A program made the position numbers and the translations under genes. A DNA stretch of 64,000 nt from Synechococcus sp. AG-673-F03 (GTDB taxonomy: Bacteria > Cyanobacteriota > Cyanobacteriia > PCC-6307 > Cyanobiaceae). Under the pieces are notes generated by a model. That model was not told where the DNA came from. It saw nothing but the letters and a program-made list of their open reading frames with translations, and did not search any database. Location of the stretch: NCBI GenBank assembly GCA_003211205.1, contig QCTJ01000001.1:62001-126000 (forward strand). The letters run 5' to 3'. Positions within the stretch are counted from its first letter, which is position 1; each line of letters begins with the position of its first letter. Shown here piece by piece: positions 44,668-53,581 of the stretch.

Positions 44668-46029
44668 ATGCAGGCAGCACGGCAGCGTGATCTAGTGCTG
44701 AGTTCCCGCCGTGCAGTGCGTTGGCTGCAGCCAGGCCTGGTGGTGAAGCGCTGGCTGCTCACCTCAGGTATTGGACTGGTGTTGGCGCTGCTGGGCGCTG
44801 CCGTCTGGGCCGATTTACAGCCGATTTACTGGATGCTCTGGGCCATCCAGGAATCCCTGAGCTGGATCACTCGCGTGTTGCCGAGGGGAATTACCGGGCC
44901 ATTGGTGCTGCTGGTCGGCGTCGGCCTGCTGCTTTGGGGACAGAGCCGCAGCTTCGGCTCCATCCAGCAGGCCCTGGCCCCAGAAAAAGACACCGTGTTG
45001 GTGGATGCACTACGGGCTAAAAGCCGCCTCAACCGAGGGCCAAACATCGTCGCCATCGGCGGCGGCACCGGGCTGTCCACGCTGCTGAGTGGCCTCAAGC
45101 GTTACAGCAGCCACATCACGGCCATCGTCACCGTGGCTGACGATGGTGGCAGCAGCGGCGTGCTGCGGAGGGAACTGGGCGTGCAGCCACCCGGCGACAT
45201 CCGCAACTGCCTGGCCGCGTTATCCACCGAAGAACCACTGCTTACCCGTCTGTTCCAATACCGCTTCTCTGCCGGAGGAGGCCTTGAGGGTCACAGCTTC
45301 GGCAATCTGTTTCTTTCAGCGCTCACCGCCATCACTGGCAGCCTGGAAACGGCAATCACCGCCTCCAGCCGGGTGCTGGCGGTTCAGGGCCAGGTGGTGC
45401 CCGCCACGAATGTAGATGTGCGGCTGTGGGCGGAACTCGAGGACGGTCGCCGCATCGAAGGCGAATCGGCGATTGGACAAGCACCGAGCCCCATTGTTCG
45501 TTTGGGCTGCCTGCCGGAACGCCCACCAGCGCTGCCGAGGGCTCTTGAAGCGATTGCACAAGCCGATTTGATTCTGCTGGGCCCAGGGAGCCTCTACACC
45601 TCACTGCTGCCCAATCTGTTGGTGCCTGAGCTAGTGAGCGCCATCCAGCGCAGCCGCGCTCCCAGGCTTTACATCTGCAATCTGATGACGCAGCCCGGAG
45701 AAACGGATGGACTGGATGTGAGCGGACACCTCAGAGCCATCGAAGCGCAACTGGCCTCTCTAGGCATCAGTCATCGACTGTTTGACGCCGTGCTCGCTCA
45801 AGAGCCCATCGGGGAATCACCACTGATCAAGCATTACCGCTCACGCCGAGCTGAGCCGGTGACCTGCAACCGCCGCGAACTGGAGGTAGAGGGTTACGAC
45901 GTGATGGAAGCACCACTACAAGGGAGCAGACCCACCGCGACCCTGCGTCATGACCCTCGAAGCCTTGCCCTTGGAGTGATGCGCTTTTACAGAAAGCACA
46001 AAACCGATAAGGCCTCGACAACGAGCTAA
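44668..46029 (+). CDS. YvcK/CofD-like protein
   Basis: About 453 residues. Two hydrophobic helices lie in the first 110 residues (LLTSGIGLVLALLGAAVWAD and GPLVLLVGVGLLLWG). Next comes the YvcK/CofD-like domain starting IVAIGGGTGLSTLLSGLKRY near residue 127, with DDGGSSGVLRRELGVQPPGD following. GPGSLYTSLLPNLLV near residue 307 is also typical. YvcK proteins affect carbon metabolism and cell-wall growth in other bacteria. The membrane-anchored form is cyanobacterial. ATG at 44668 is the chosen start; a TTG at about 44622 would add a short basic lead. Confidence 0.88.
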   Translation: MQAARQRDLVLSSRRAVRWLQPGLVVKRWLLTSGIGLVLALLGAAVWADLQPIYWMLWAIQESLSWITRVLPRGITGPLVLLVGVGLLLWGQSRSFGSIQQALAPEKDTVLVDALRAKSRLNRGPNIVAIGGGTGLSTLLSGLKRYSSHITAIVTVADDGGSSGVLRRELGVQPPGDIRNCLAALSTEEPLLTRLFQYRFSAGGGLEGHSFGNLFLSALTAITGSLETAITASSRVLAVQGQVVPATNVDVRLWAELEDGRRIEGESAIGQAPSPIVRLGCLPERPPALPRALEAIAQADLILLGPGSLYTSLLPNLLVPELVSAIQRSRAPRLYICNLMTQPGETDGLDVSGHLRAIEAQLASLGISHRLFDAVLAQEPIGESPLIKHYRSRRAEPVTCNRRELEVEGYDVMEAPLQGSRPTATLRHDPRSLALGVMRFYRKHKTDKASTTS

Positions 46030-46081
46030 TTCACTTCAACCAACCTTCTAAATTTAAGAACAAAAATATCTTAATTCGTGC

Positions 46082-46630
46082 TCAATAAGCGTCCTGCATC
46101 TCATAAAAATCAGGCTGGACATAGTCCTTCCGCAAGGGCCAACCGGTCCAATCTTCAGGCATCAACAAACGCTTGGGGTGGGGATGACCTTCGAAGTTGA
46201 TCCCGAACATGTCGAAGGTCTCGCGTTCCTGCCAGTCGGCGCCTCGGAACAGTCCATAGAGGGTGGGAATAGTGGGCTGTCCCTCTCTGGATAGAAACAC
46301 TTTCAGACGCACTTCGCGCAATTGATCCACACGTCCATCGGCAACTTCTGCCATGGCAATGAAGTGATAAAAGCTGACCAATTGTTGGCCTGGGCCTTCG
46401 TCGTAGCCGCCCTGGCACTGCAGATGATCAAATCCATGGCTTTTGAGAGCCGCTGCAATCACGGGAAGGAACAGGGCTTCAACACCGATCTGCTCGACCC
46501 CGACATGGTCAGGATCCAGCACAGCATGATCAAAGCCTTGCTCACTGAGCCATTGGCTGACCGGGCCTGGCTCTGGACCGGTCGCAACTGGAGAATCTGC
46601 TTTGGTGTCTTTCTCTGGGGTTGGGCTCAT
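46082..46630 (-). CDS. ndhJ: NAD(P)H-quinone oxidoreductase subunit J
   Basis: A 182-residue homologue of the 30-kDa/NuoC subunit of the NDH-1 complex, which drives cyclic electron flow and respiration in thylakoids. [15 protein letters not shown] near residue 80, [19 protein letters not shown] near residue 105 and [20 protein letters not shown] are family hallmarks, and it ends with [16 protein letters not shown]. The start overlaps the ndhK stop as ATGA. The order ndhC-ndhK-ndhJ is the usual cyanobacterial and plastid one. Confidence 0.97.
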   Translation of the reverse strand: MSPTPEKDTKADSPVATGPEPGPVSQWLSEQGFDHAVLDPDHVGVEQIGVEALFLPVIAAALKSHGFDHLQCQGGYDEGPGQQLVSFYHFIAMAEVADGRVDQLREVRLKVFLSREGQPTIPTLYGLFRGADWQERETFDMFGINFEGHPHPKRLLMPEDWTGWPLRKDYVQPDFYEMQDAY

Positions 46631-47400
46631 GACTCCTCAGGGATCGTGACGGGCTCGGATGTCTCCAATGCAGGCATCGGCAGACCTGCACCAGGCTTCA
46701 GTGCGGCAACCTGAGTTTCAGCACGCAGGTAAGCACCGGTGACGATCGGTTCAACCTGGGTCATTGCATGCTCAACCGTGCAATAGCGGTGGGTCTGGAT
46801 CAACAGACGACGGTCAGCTACGGATTCATTGGCCACTTTCTTGCGCAGCTTGATCACCGCATCGAAAATTGCTTCTGGCCTGGGCGGACAGCCTGGCAAG
46901 TAGAGATCAACGGGAATCAGCTTGTCCACACCACGAACAGCCGTGGTTGAGTCTGAGCTGAACATGCCCCCGGTGATGGTGCAGGCACCCATGGCGATCA
47001 CATATTTGGGCTCGGGCATCTGCTCATAGAGACGCACCAGTGCAGGGGCCATTTTCATGGTCACCGTGCCAGCAACGAGCAAGAGATCTGCCTGGCGCGG
47101 TGAACTGCGTGGCACTAGACCAAAGCGGTCGAAATCGAAACGAGAGCCCAGCAAGGCAGCGAATTCGATGAAACAGCAAGCCGTTCCATAGAGAAGTGGC
47201 CAGAGACTGCTCAGTCGAGCCCAGTTGTGCAGATCATCAAGACTGGTGAGGATGATGTTTTCACTTAGGTCCTGGGTGACGGTCGGCACCCCATCAGCCG
47301 AGCCAGCCACCGGGCCGCAGCTGGACTCCCTCAGATCACGGACCGCCTGAATCGAGGGGGATTCTCCAGTTGTTGCAGCTCGTTCGATCGATGAGGTCAT
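46627..47400 (-). CDS. ndhK: NAD(P)H-quinone oxidoreductase subunit K
   Basis: A 257-residue homologue of NuoB with the ligands of cluster N2: [12 protein letters not shown] near residue 65, [11 protein letters not shown] and [14 protein letters not shown] at 47400 is used; the in-frame segment up to 47439 overlaps ndhC and lacks homology. The C-terminal extension ending [12 protein letters not shown] is longer than in plastids. Part of the ndhC-ndhK-ndhJ operon. Confidence 0.97.
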   Translation of the reverse strand: MTSSIERAATTGESPSIQAVRDLRESSCGPVAGSADGVPTVTQDLSENIILTSLDDLHNWARLSSLWPLLYGTACCFIEFAALLGSRFDFDRFGLVPRSSPRQADLLLVAGTVTMKMAPALVRLYEQMPEPKYVIAMGACTITGGMFSSDSTTAVRGVDKLIPVDLYLPGCPPRPEAIFDAVIKLRKKVANESVADRRLLIQTHRYCTVEHAMTQVEPIVTGAYLRAETQVAALKPGAGLPMPALETSEPVTIPEES

Positions 47401-47404
47401 GGGA

Positions 47405-47767
47405 TCAGCTCCACTCCAGGGCGCCCTTGCGCCAGGCATACGCCAAAGCCACCACGAGGATGGCGATGAACACCAGCGCTTCTATGAAAGCCAAAATACC
47501 TAGTCGATGGAATGCAACGGCCCAGGGATAGAGGAAAACCGTCTCAACATCGAAGATCACGAAGACCAGCGCAAACATGTAGTAGCGGATGTTGAACTGG
47601 ATCCAGGCTCCGCCAATCGGCTCCATACCCGATTCATAGGTGAGTTCGCGCTCACCGACCTGACTCCGCGGCGACACAAGCTTGTTGGTCACCAGGGCGA
47701 GCACAGGCACGGCCCCAGCGATCAGCAGGAAGCCGAGGAAAGCGTCATACCCCGGAAGGACAAACAT
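47405..47767 (-). CDS. ndhC: NAD(P)H-quinone oxidoreductase subunit 3
   Basis: A 120-residue, three-helix subunit of the NDH-1 membrane arm. It has [19 protein letters not shown] at the start, [20 protein letters not shown] near residue 44 and [14 protein letters not shown] near residue 72. ATG at 47767 is the family start. The gene is first of the ndhC-ndhK-ndhJ operon and is divergent from rubA, with about 100 bases between them holding both promoters. Confidence 0.97.
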   Translation of the reverse strand: MFVLPGYDAFLGFLLIAGAVPVLALVTNKLVSPRSQVGERELTYESGMEPIGGAWIQFNIRYYMFALVFVIFDVETVFLYPWAVAFHRLGILAFIEALVFIAILVVALAYAWRKGALEWS

Positions 47768-47866
47768 CTGGGCTGAACGGAATGGGCTGCAGTCTGGCAT
47801 TTGCAGCCTCTGGCTGACGTTTGGCCAGGAGACGTCGATAGAGTGTCCACACCTGGTCAATCAGCG

Positions 47867-48337
47867 GTGAGCGACGAAACACAACCACCGCAGGACCCTG
47901 CGAAAGACATTGCTACTGATTCAGAGGCGCAGCTAGTTGAAGAAGCTGATCTCTTAGAGGAGGCAACAGAAGAGGCCAAAGTGCGTGCCCCTGAAAAGAC
48001 TCTGGCGGAACAAGCGAGTGATCCACTCACGCACCGATTCGAGTGCAGAAGTTGCGGATTTGTCTACGACCCTGAAGAGGGCGTCAAGAAGTTGCGCATC
48101 GAATCCGGCACAGCGTTTCAGCAGCTTGATGCTTTGGCGTTCCGTTGCCCGGTCTGCCGTAGCAGGGTTGGCGCTTTTCGAGACATCGGACCACGTGCAA
48201 AGGCCAGTGGTTTTGAAGAGAATCTCGATTTCGGCTTGGGCGTCAATCGCCTGACCCCAGGGCAGAAGAATGTGCTGATCTTCGGCAGCTTGGCTCTTGG
48301 CTTCGCCTTCTTCCTCTCGTTGTATTCCCTGCGCTAA
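47867..48337 (+). CDS. rubA: Membrane-anchored rubredoxin
   Basis: About 156 residues. An acidic N-terminal region precedes the rubredoxin fold with its two Cys-x2-Cys knuckles, CRSCGFVYDPEEG near residue 61 and FRCPVCRSRVGAF near residue 96. A C-terminal membrane helix (LIFGSLALGFAFFLSLYS) follows. RubA is required for photosystem assembly in cyanobacteria. The GTG at 47867 is chosen because the preceding frame is not conserved-looking. Location immediately upstream of ycf48 and psbE is the usual cyanobacterial arrangement. Confidence 0.95.
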   Translation: MSDETQPPQDPAKDIATDSEAQLVEEADLLEEATEEAKVRAPEKTLAEQASDPLTHRFECRSCGFVYDPEEGVKKLRIESGTAFQQLDALAFRCPVCRSRVGAFRDIGPRAKASGFEENLDFGLGVNRLTPGQKNVLIFGSLALGFAFFLSLYSLR

Positions 48338-48415
48338 TCACTGAACCATCCGCGCAAAGCCTTTTGCACGGAACCACAAGCATTGCTCCAAGCCTGCCTT
48401 CATTTTCAACCCGGC

Positions 48416-49426
48416 ATGAATTCCCTGATCAATTCCCTGGCCCAATTGGCACTCGTGATCTGCATCGGCTTCGGTCTTGGCGGTTGCGTCACCACCAAAG
48501 TGCCAACCGCCACTGCCAGCCCCTGGCAAGTGATCGATCTCAACACTCAGGCCAATCCTCTGGATATTGCCTTCACGAGCGCCGAGCACGGATTCCTGGT
48601 GGGCAGCAACCGCCTGATTCTGGAAACCAATGATGGTGGCGCGAGCTGGAACGAGCGCAGTCTGGATCTGCCGGAGGAAGAGAACTTCCGCCTAATCAGC
48701 ATTGCTTTTGATGGTGATGACGGCTGGATCGCCGGTCAGCCCGGCCTGCTGATGCACACCACCGACGGGGGCCAGAACTGGACGCGACTATTCCTGGACA
48801 CAAAGCTCCCAGGCGAGCCCTACCTGATTACGGCACTGGGACCCAACAGTGCAGAACTGGCGACCAACGTGGGGGCTGTCTATAGAACCAGCGACGGTGG
48901 TGGAAGCTGGGATGCCGAGTTGAGCGATGCAGCGGGTGCAACCCGTGACCTGCGCCGCAGCCCTGATGGCGCCTACGTGAGCGTGAGCAGCCTGGGCAAC
49001 TTTTACGCCACCTGGGATCCCGGACAACCGGTCTGGCAAGTCCACCAACGCGTAAGCAGCCAACGACTGCAGAGCATTGGCTACCAGCCTGACGGCCGGC
49101 TCTGGATGGTGGCTCGCGGGGCTCAGATTCGTTTCAACGAAGACGCTGCCGACAACGAAAGCTGGAGCAAGCCGATTATTCCTATTACCAATGGCTATGG
49201 CTATCTGGATATGGCCTGGTCAGACGACGGAGCGATCTGGGCCAGCGGTGGCAACGGCACCTTGTTGGTGAGCCGAGATGAAGGCAACAGCTGGGAGCGC
49301 GATCCTGAAAGTGTGCAGGCTCCAACCAACTTCACGCGATTTGTGTTCGACGACACAGATCGCCAACAGCATGCATTCCTGCTGGGCGAGAGGGGACTGA
49401 TGCTGCGCTGGTCAGCCCTTACTTAA
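48416..49426 (+). CDS. ycf48: Photosystem II assembly factor Ycf48/HCF136
   Basis: A 336-residue beta-propeller lipoprotein of the thylakoid lumen. The signal peptide ends at a lipobox (GLGGCVTT, cysteine near residue 22). Blades repeat the BNR-like pattern TDGGQNW/SDGGGSW/DEGNSW. Ycf48 binds precursor D1 early in photosystem II assembly. ATG at 48416 is preferred since the signal peptide begins there. The gene lies between rubA and psbE. Confidence 0.96.
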   Translation: MNSLINSLAQLALVICIGFGLGGCVTTKVPTATASPWQVIDLNTQANPLDIAFTSAEHGFLVGSNRLILETNDGGASWNERSLDLPEEENFRLISIAFDGDDGWIAGQPGLLMHTTDGGQNWTRLFLDTKLPGEPYLITALGPNSAELATNVGAVYRTSDGGGSWDAELSDAAGATRDLRRSPDGAYVSVSSLGNFYATWDPGQPVWQVHQRVSSQRLQSIGYQPDGRLWMVARGAQIRFNEDAADNESWSKPIIPITNGYGYLDMAWSDDGAIWASGGNGTLLVSRDEGNSWERDPESVQAPTNFTRFVFDDTDRQQHAFLLGERGLMLRWSALT

Positions 49427-49534
49427 CAGCTGCTGAGACCCAGTGGCGAACAACGCTCTGTAACCAACTGGCAGGTCCCGGCGCAGTCGCCGGACCCCTG
49501 CCTTTAAGATCATCGAGCAATTACACCCGAAGTC

Positions 49535-49783
49535 ATGGCCGGCGGCTCAACGGGGGAACGCCCGTTTTTCGAAATCATCACCAGCATCCGCTACTGGGTG
49601 ATCCACGCAATCACACTGCCTTCGATCTTCCTGGCCGGATTCCTGTTCGTTTCGACAGGCTTGGCCTATGACGCTTTCGGAACCCCACGTCCTGACTCGT
49701 ATTACCAGGCCAGCGAAAGCAAAGCTCCCGTGGTTGGTCAGCGCTTCGAAGGCAAGTCGAGCCTCGACTCACGTCTGAAATAA
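49535..49783 (+). CDS. psbE: Cytochrome b559 subunit alpha
   Basis: An 82-residue photosystem II subunit. The heme-ligating histidine is in [20 protein letters not shown] near residue 21, followed by the lumenal segment [13 protein letters not shown]. It heads the psbE-psbF-psbL-psbJ set. Confidence 0.99.
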   Translation: MAGGSTGERPFFEIITSIRYWVIHAITLPSIFLAGFLFVSTGLAYDAFGTPRPDSYYQASESKAPVVGQRFEGKSSLDSRLK

Positions 49784-49792
49784 GGATTTTCT

Positions 49793-49930
49793 ATGACTCA
49801 AACACCTACCTCTTCTAAACCACGCGTTTATCCGATCTTTACGGTGCGCTGGCTTGCTCTGCACACCCTGGGAGTCCCCGCGGTGTTCTTCATTGGCGCT
49901 TTGGCTGCCATGCAATTCATTCGCCGCTGA
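49793..49930 (+). CDS. psbF: Cytochrome b559 subunit beta
   Basis: A gene of 45 codons plus stop, nine bases after psbE. It encodes [20 protein letters not shown], which carries the second heme histidine, and ends AAMQFIRR. Together with PsbE it forms the heme pocket of cytochrome b559 in photosystem II. Confidence 0.99.
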   Translation: MTQTPTSSKPRVYPIFTVRWLALHTLGVPAVFFIGALAAMQFIRR

Positions 49931-49953
49931 TCCCCCAATCGTTCTTAGACATC

Positions 49954-50073
49954 ATGGAGCGCAACAAAAATCCCAATTCGTTGCCGGTTGAACTCAACCG
50001 GACCAGTCTTTATCTGGGTCTGCTGGTTGTGTTCGTCACGGGCATTCTGTTTTCCAGCTACTTCTTCAACTGA
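49954..50073 (+). CDS. psbL: Photosystem II protein L
   Basis: A gene of 39 codons plus stop. It encodes [20 protein letters not shown] followed by one membrane helix ending SSYFFN, which is the standard PsbL sequence. It lies 23 bases after psbF. Confidence 0.99.
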   Translation: MERNKNPNSLPVELNRTSLYLGLLVVFVTGILFSSYFFN

Positions 50074-50084
50074 GGATTTAAACG

Positions 50085-50285
50085 ATGAGCGGTAAGAAAT
50101 CCGGTCTTCCCGACGGTCGCATACCCGACAGACTTCCTGACGGCACCCCTGCCGTTAAGTGGCGTTCACGCTGGACTGAGGGAACGTTGCCTCTGTGGCT
50201 GATTGCCACAGCAGGTGGGATGGCTGCAATCTTTGTGGTTGGACTCTTCTTCTACGGTTCTTACACCGGGGTGGGTTCCGCCTGA
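50085..50285 (+). CDS. psbJ: Photosystem II protein J
   Basis: A 66-residue protein whose C-terminal helix [20 protein letters not shown] plus YGSYTG identifies PsbJ. The N-terminus is extended by about 25 polar residues relative to many PsbJ proteins, a length seen in picocyanobacteria. It is the last gene of the operon, directly before a terminator. Confidence 0.97.
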   Translation: MSGKKSGLPDGRIPDRLPDGTPAVKWRSRWTEGTLPLWLIATAGGMAAIFVVGLFFYGSYTGVGSA

Positions 50286-50317
50286 TTGGCTTTGCATTGG
50301 AATTGCAAACAAATTCT

Positions 50318-50340
50318 CCGGGTGCATGCCCGGTTTTTTT
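50318..50340 (+). terminator. Intrinsic terminator after psbEFLJ
   Basis: A perfect hairpin CCGGG-TGCATG-CCCGG at 50318-50333 is followed immediately by seven T. It lies 33 bases after the psbJ stop and should end the operon transcript. Confidence 0.9.
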
Positions 50341-50478
50341 GTGCCTTTCTTGCGCACTCATCCCAGCGGATCAATCCATCGGATCGGATCAGCTTTGATC
50401 CCGACAATGCATTTCATGCATCGACAAAAGACGAAGGTCACCGCGCCGGCATACGGTTGAGGGGACAGCTAGTCACTA

Positions 50479-50949
50479 ATGGTTCTTCTTGCAGAGAAGC
50501 AAGCCGATTCCAAGGTTTCAAGTTCAACCAAGCGCAATCGCCGCCCCAAGAAGCGGCAACTGTTTTGCCCAGCCCACCCTGAGCAGCTGATCGAAGGCAA
50601 CGGCAGGAAGTACTACCTCCACCTGCTGCAGCCCGAACAACTGCAGCAGCGTGGCATTTCAGCCAAACGCGCTCAGCTGGTCATCAACGCCTATCCAGTG
50701 CTGGTGCTCAGCAATGAGTGGCTGGAGGAGTTGTATTGCCCCAAATGCGGGAGCTTGCACTGGTGCCATGTGATCAAGCACGACCGAGTGAATCACACGG
50801 TGCGTTGGGCTTCCAGGGAGCTATGGGAGCAGGTGGCCCATGTGGATCCTGTTGTGGCCAACCCCACAGCAAGCGAGTATTCCCGCAGAGAAGCCGGGAG
50901 GCACCGCCAGAAACGGGTGGATGTCAAGCGCTATTACGACTGCTGCTGA
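50479..50949 (+). CDS. Cyanobacterial zinc-ribbon hypothetical protein
   Basis: A 156-residue soluble protein with a basic N-terminal segment (STKRNRRPKKRQLFC). It has LFCPAHPEQL near residue 30, which supplies one Cys/His pair, and YCPKCGSLHWCHVIKH near residue 87, which supplies the rest of a zinc ribbon. The C-terminus is basic and ends KRYYDCC. It resembles a conserved cyanobacterial protein of unknown function. The basic ends and zinc ribbon suggest nucleic-acid binding, as inference. Confidence 0.7.
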   Translation: MVLLAEKQADSKVSSSTKRNRRPKKRQLFCPAHPEQLIEGNGRKYYLHLLQPEQLQQRGISAKRAQLVINAYPVLVLSNEWLEELYCPKCGSLHWCHVIKHDRVNHTVRWASRELWEQVAHVDPVVANPTASEYSRREAGRHRQKRVDVKRYYDCC

Positions 50950-51028
50950 ATACCAATGGTTCGATCAACTGAAATTGATCTTCCCCTCAGAGCAGCCCTC
51001 AAAGACCTGCTCTCGCCAAGAATGGTCT

Positions 51029-51415
51029 TCAGGCCAACCAAACCTGATCCAGCTCAGTCATGGCCTCAAATTCCGGGTCCTTATGCAGCAACGTCGCTCG
51101 GCTGAGGATCGCCGTGGCAGCGATCCAGGCATCAGCAACGGAAAGTGGATGCGACGCCTTGATCCGAGAGGCCTCCAGCAACAAGGGTTCTGTCTGGTCA
51201 ACCCATTGGATTGGCAGAGATTGCAACTGTTCATAGGCAAGACGCCCACTCCTCTCTCCTTCGTCTTTCCAAACCCGGTCAAGCACCTCCATGCGCGTGA
51301 TGAAACAGGCGAGACAGGGATCAGGTCCTTCCAACAACGTGGCGACGCGCTCTGCACCTGGCTCGTCATCTCGCAAGGTGATGATTGCTGAGGTGTCGAG
51401 GCAAAAAGCTGGCAT
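51029..51415 (-). CDS. vapC: PIN-domain ribonuclease toxin (VapC-like)
   Basis: A 128-residue PIN domain. The first acidic residue is in FCLDTSAIITL near residue 6. A conserved glutamate follows in FITRMEVLDRVW, and the third acidic position is in SVADAWIAATA near residue 94. VapC toxins cleave tRNA or rRNA. ATG at 51415 shares one base with the antitoxin stop, typical of a toxin-antitoxin operon. Confidence 0.87.
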   Translation of the reverse strand: MPAFCLDTSAIITLRDDEPGAERVATLLEGPDPCLACFITRMEVLDRVWKDEGERSGRLAYEQLQSLPIQWVDQTEPLLLEASRIKASHPLSVADAWIAATAILSRATLLHKDPEFEAMTELDQVWLA

Positions 51416-51648
51416 CACCGTTCAGCGTTTCGATCGAGCTCCCGATCCGCCAAGAGCCTCGCTGTAGAGCCACCTGCACGACCCTGTCCACGGAATGCCT
51501 GCACAGGAGAAGCCACTACAGGCACCACTCGAATCGAACCGTCCTCTTCAACCAGCCACTCCAAGCGTTGAGATGGGCCCAAGCCAAAGCGCTCTCGAAT
51601 CGCAGCGGGAATAACGGTCTGGCCACGCGAGGTGATCGTGCTTCTCAA
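51415..51648 (-). CDS. vapB: AbrB/SpoVT-type antitoxin (VapB-like)
   Basis: A 77-residue protein with a swapped-hairpin DNA-binding domain at its N-terminus (STITSRGQTVIPAAIRERFG near residue 3, then DGSIRVVPV). The tail (residues about 48-77), which would block the toxin, is basic and helix-forming. The gene lies immediately upstream of the PIN toxin. It should repress its own promoter with the toxin bound. Confidence 0.87.
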   Translation of the reverse strand: MRSTITSRGQTVIPAAIRERFGLGPSQRLEWLVEEDGSIRVVPVVASPVQAFRGQGRAGGSTARLLADRELDRNAER

Positions 51649-51756
51649 GACCCAACCAGCGAATTACCAAAACAGATCCTATGTAATTCACTGAACAAAC
51701 ACCTCTCCATCAAGCCTGATTGCTGCAATAGGAAAACCCAACGCTGAAGAGAAGAG

Positions 51757-52524
51757 CTACCAGGCCCGATAAACCATTCTCCCAAGCAACTCACGCAAAG
51801 CCCAGGAACTGCCATCAAGGGCCGCAGCGGTCGGAAGCCACTGGGTGGGGTCACGCCAAAGAGGCCCTGCCCATTGGCCACGGGCCTGGAAATCCACCGG
51901 GAATGGCACCACCTGCAGACCCTGGCGTTCGAACAATCGTTGGGCTCGGCGCATATGAAATGCACTGGTCACCAGAAGAATGCGTGAGCTGGTGGCTGCA
52001 CGATCAGAACCCATTAGGAGCTTGCGAATCGCAATGGCTTCCTCGGCTGTGTTCACGACAGGCTTCGTGCTCTGCATCGCCGCAGCAGGGATACCCAGCT
52101 GCTCAGCCTCCTCCAAATAACGCTGCCCTTCTGGTGGCTGGCCGGGGCGAAACGGACTAGCACCGCCCGTAAAAAGCAATCGCGGTGCTTTGCCTTCACG
52201 GAAGAGCTCAAGCCCTGCAAGGAACCGATCCGGGTCATGCCACTCGCTGACCTTCGCAGCGCCGGGAGCCGGATGCCGCCCGCCACTGAGCACGACGATC
52301 GCATCAGCCGACGCAGCCTTGGCTGCCGATTGGCGTTGCCAGGGTGCTTCCAACCAACGCCAGAGGATCTGGCTCACCAGCCCCAGCGACAACAGCCAAA
52401 GCAGCACCACAGCCGTGATCACTGGCCAGCGCCAGCGACCGATCAAGCCCACCACAAGAAGGATCAGACTGAGGCCAATGGGCAACAGAGCAAGGGGCAG
52501 GAATTTGCTCAGCCAGTAGGCCAT
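51757..52524 (-). CDS. YdcF/SanA-like DUF218 membrane protein
   Basis: About 255 residues with two N-terminal membrane helices (LPIGLSLILLVVGLIG and VITAVVLLWLLSLGLVSQIL), followed by the DUF218 domain: ADAIVVLSGGRHP near residue 90, LLFTGGASPF near residue 135, STKPVVNTAEEA and LLVTSAFHMRRAQRLFERQG near residue 198. DUF218 proteins act in envelope maintenance, and several have SanA- or ElyC-like roles. The function here is unknown. Confidence 0.9.
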   Translation of the reverse strand: MAYWLSKFLPLALLPIGLSLILLVVGLIGRWRWPVITAVVLLWLLSLGLVSQILWRWLEAPWQRQSAAKAASADAIVVLSGGRHPAPGAAKVSEWHDPDRFLAGLELFREGKAPRLLFTGGASPFRPGQPPEGQRYLEEAEQLGIPAAAMQSTKPVVNTAEEAIAIRKLLMGSDRAATSSRILLVTSAFHMRRAQRLFERQGLQVVPFPVDFQARGQWAGPLWRDPTQWLPTAAALDGSSWALRELLGRMVYRAW

Positions 52525-52558
52525 AAGAAACGTTCAGCCCAGTGGCGATGACACTCAG

Positions 52559-53581
52559 TCAAACGCCGTAGAACTCCCGGTACCAACGTGCAAAGCGATC
52601 CACACCCTCCTCAATCGACGTGCTCGGACGGAAGCCAACCCAATTCTGCAGAGCCTGGGTATCTGCAGCGGTGGCCACCACATCCCCAGGCTGCATGGGC
52701 TGGAAATCCTTGATCGCTTCTCTGCCTAACGCCAGCTCCATCACCTCAATAAAGCGCAGCAGCTCCGTGGGCTGGCTGTTACCGATGTTGAACACCCGAT
52801 GCGGAGCGGCGGCCGTTGCCGGATCGGGCTGAAGCGGATCGAACTCGGGATTAGCGGCAGCTGGCTTGTCGCAGCAGCGCAGTACGCCTTCCACGATGTC
52901 GTCGATGTAGGTGAAATCACGCTGCATCTTGCCGTGGTTGAACACCTTGATCGGATCACCCGCGAGGATGGCCTTCGCAAAAAGCATCGGTGCCATATCC
53001 GGCCGGCCCCAAGGGCCATACACGGTGAAAAAGCGCAAAGCGGTTGCTTGTAGGCCATACAAGTGGCTGTAGGTGTGAGCCATCAGCTCATTGGCTTTCT
53101 TGCTGGCGGCGTACAAGCTCACCGGGTGATTGACGGGCTGGCGCTCATGGAACGGCAGGTTGCGGTTGCCGCCATACACGGAACTGCTTGAGGCATAGAC
53201 AAGATTTCCCACACCTTGATGGCGACAACCTTCGAGGATGTGGCCAAAACCCACCAGATTGCTCTGGATGTAGGCAGCTGGATTTTCCAGGGAATAGCGA
53301 ACGCCCGCCTGTGCTGCCAGGTTGACCACCAAGCGCGGCTGCTCTGCAGCGAACAAGGCCATCAGTGCTTCCCCATCCTCTAAAGACAGTTGCTCAAAAC
53401 GCCAGGCCCCCGCAGGAGCAGCAGCCTTGATTCGATCGAGTCGCGCACGCTTGAGAGCAGGGTCGTAGTAGCTATTGATGTTGTCGATACCAACAACCCG
53501 CTCGCCGCGTTTCAACAAACGCAGGCTGAGGGCTGCGCCGATGAATCCAGCTGCACCAGTAACTAAAACAGGACTTGTCAT
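52559..53581 (-). CDS. UDP-glucuronate 4-epimerase-like NAD-dependent epimerase
   Basis: A 340-residue extended short-chain dehydrogenase. LVTGAAGFIGAALSLRLLKR at the N-terminus, DNINSYYDPALKRARL near residue 37, the catalytic YAASKKANELMAHTYSHLYG near residue 152 and FFTVYGPWGRPDMAP near residue 179 match the epimerases that turn UDP-glucuronate into UDP-galacturonate. The UDP-glucose dehydrogenase gene, which makes the substrate, lies just upstream with a 4-base overlap. Confidence 0.92.
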   Translation of the reverse strand: MTSPVLVTGAAGFIGAALSLRLLKRGERVVGIDNINSYYDPALKRARLDRIKAAAPAGAWRFEQLSLEDGEALMALFAAEQPRLVVNLAAQAGVRYSLENPAAYIQSNLVGFGHILEGCRHQGVGNLVYASSSSVYGGNRNLPFHERQPVNHPVSLYAASKKANELMAHTYSHLYGLQATALRFFTVYGPWGRPDMAPMLFAKAILAGDPIKVFNHGKMQRDFTYIDDIVEGVLRCCDKPAAANPEFDPLQPDPATAAAPHRVFNIGNSQPTELLRFIEVMELALGREAIKDFQPMQPGDVVATAADTQALQNWVGFRPSTSIEEGVDRFARWYREFYGV

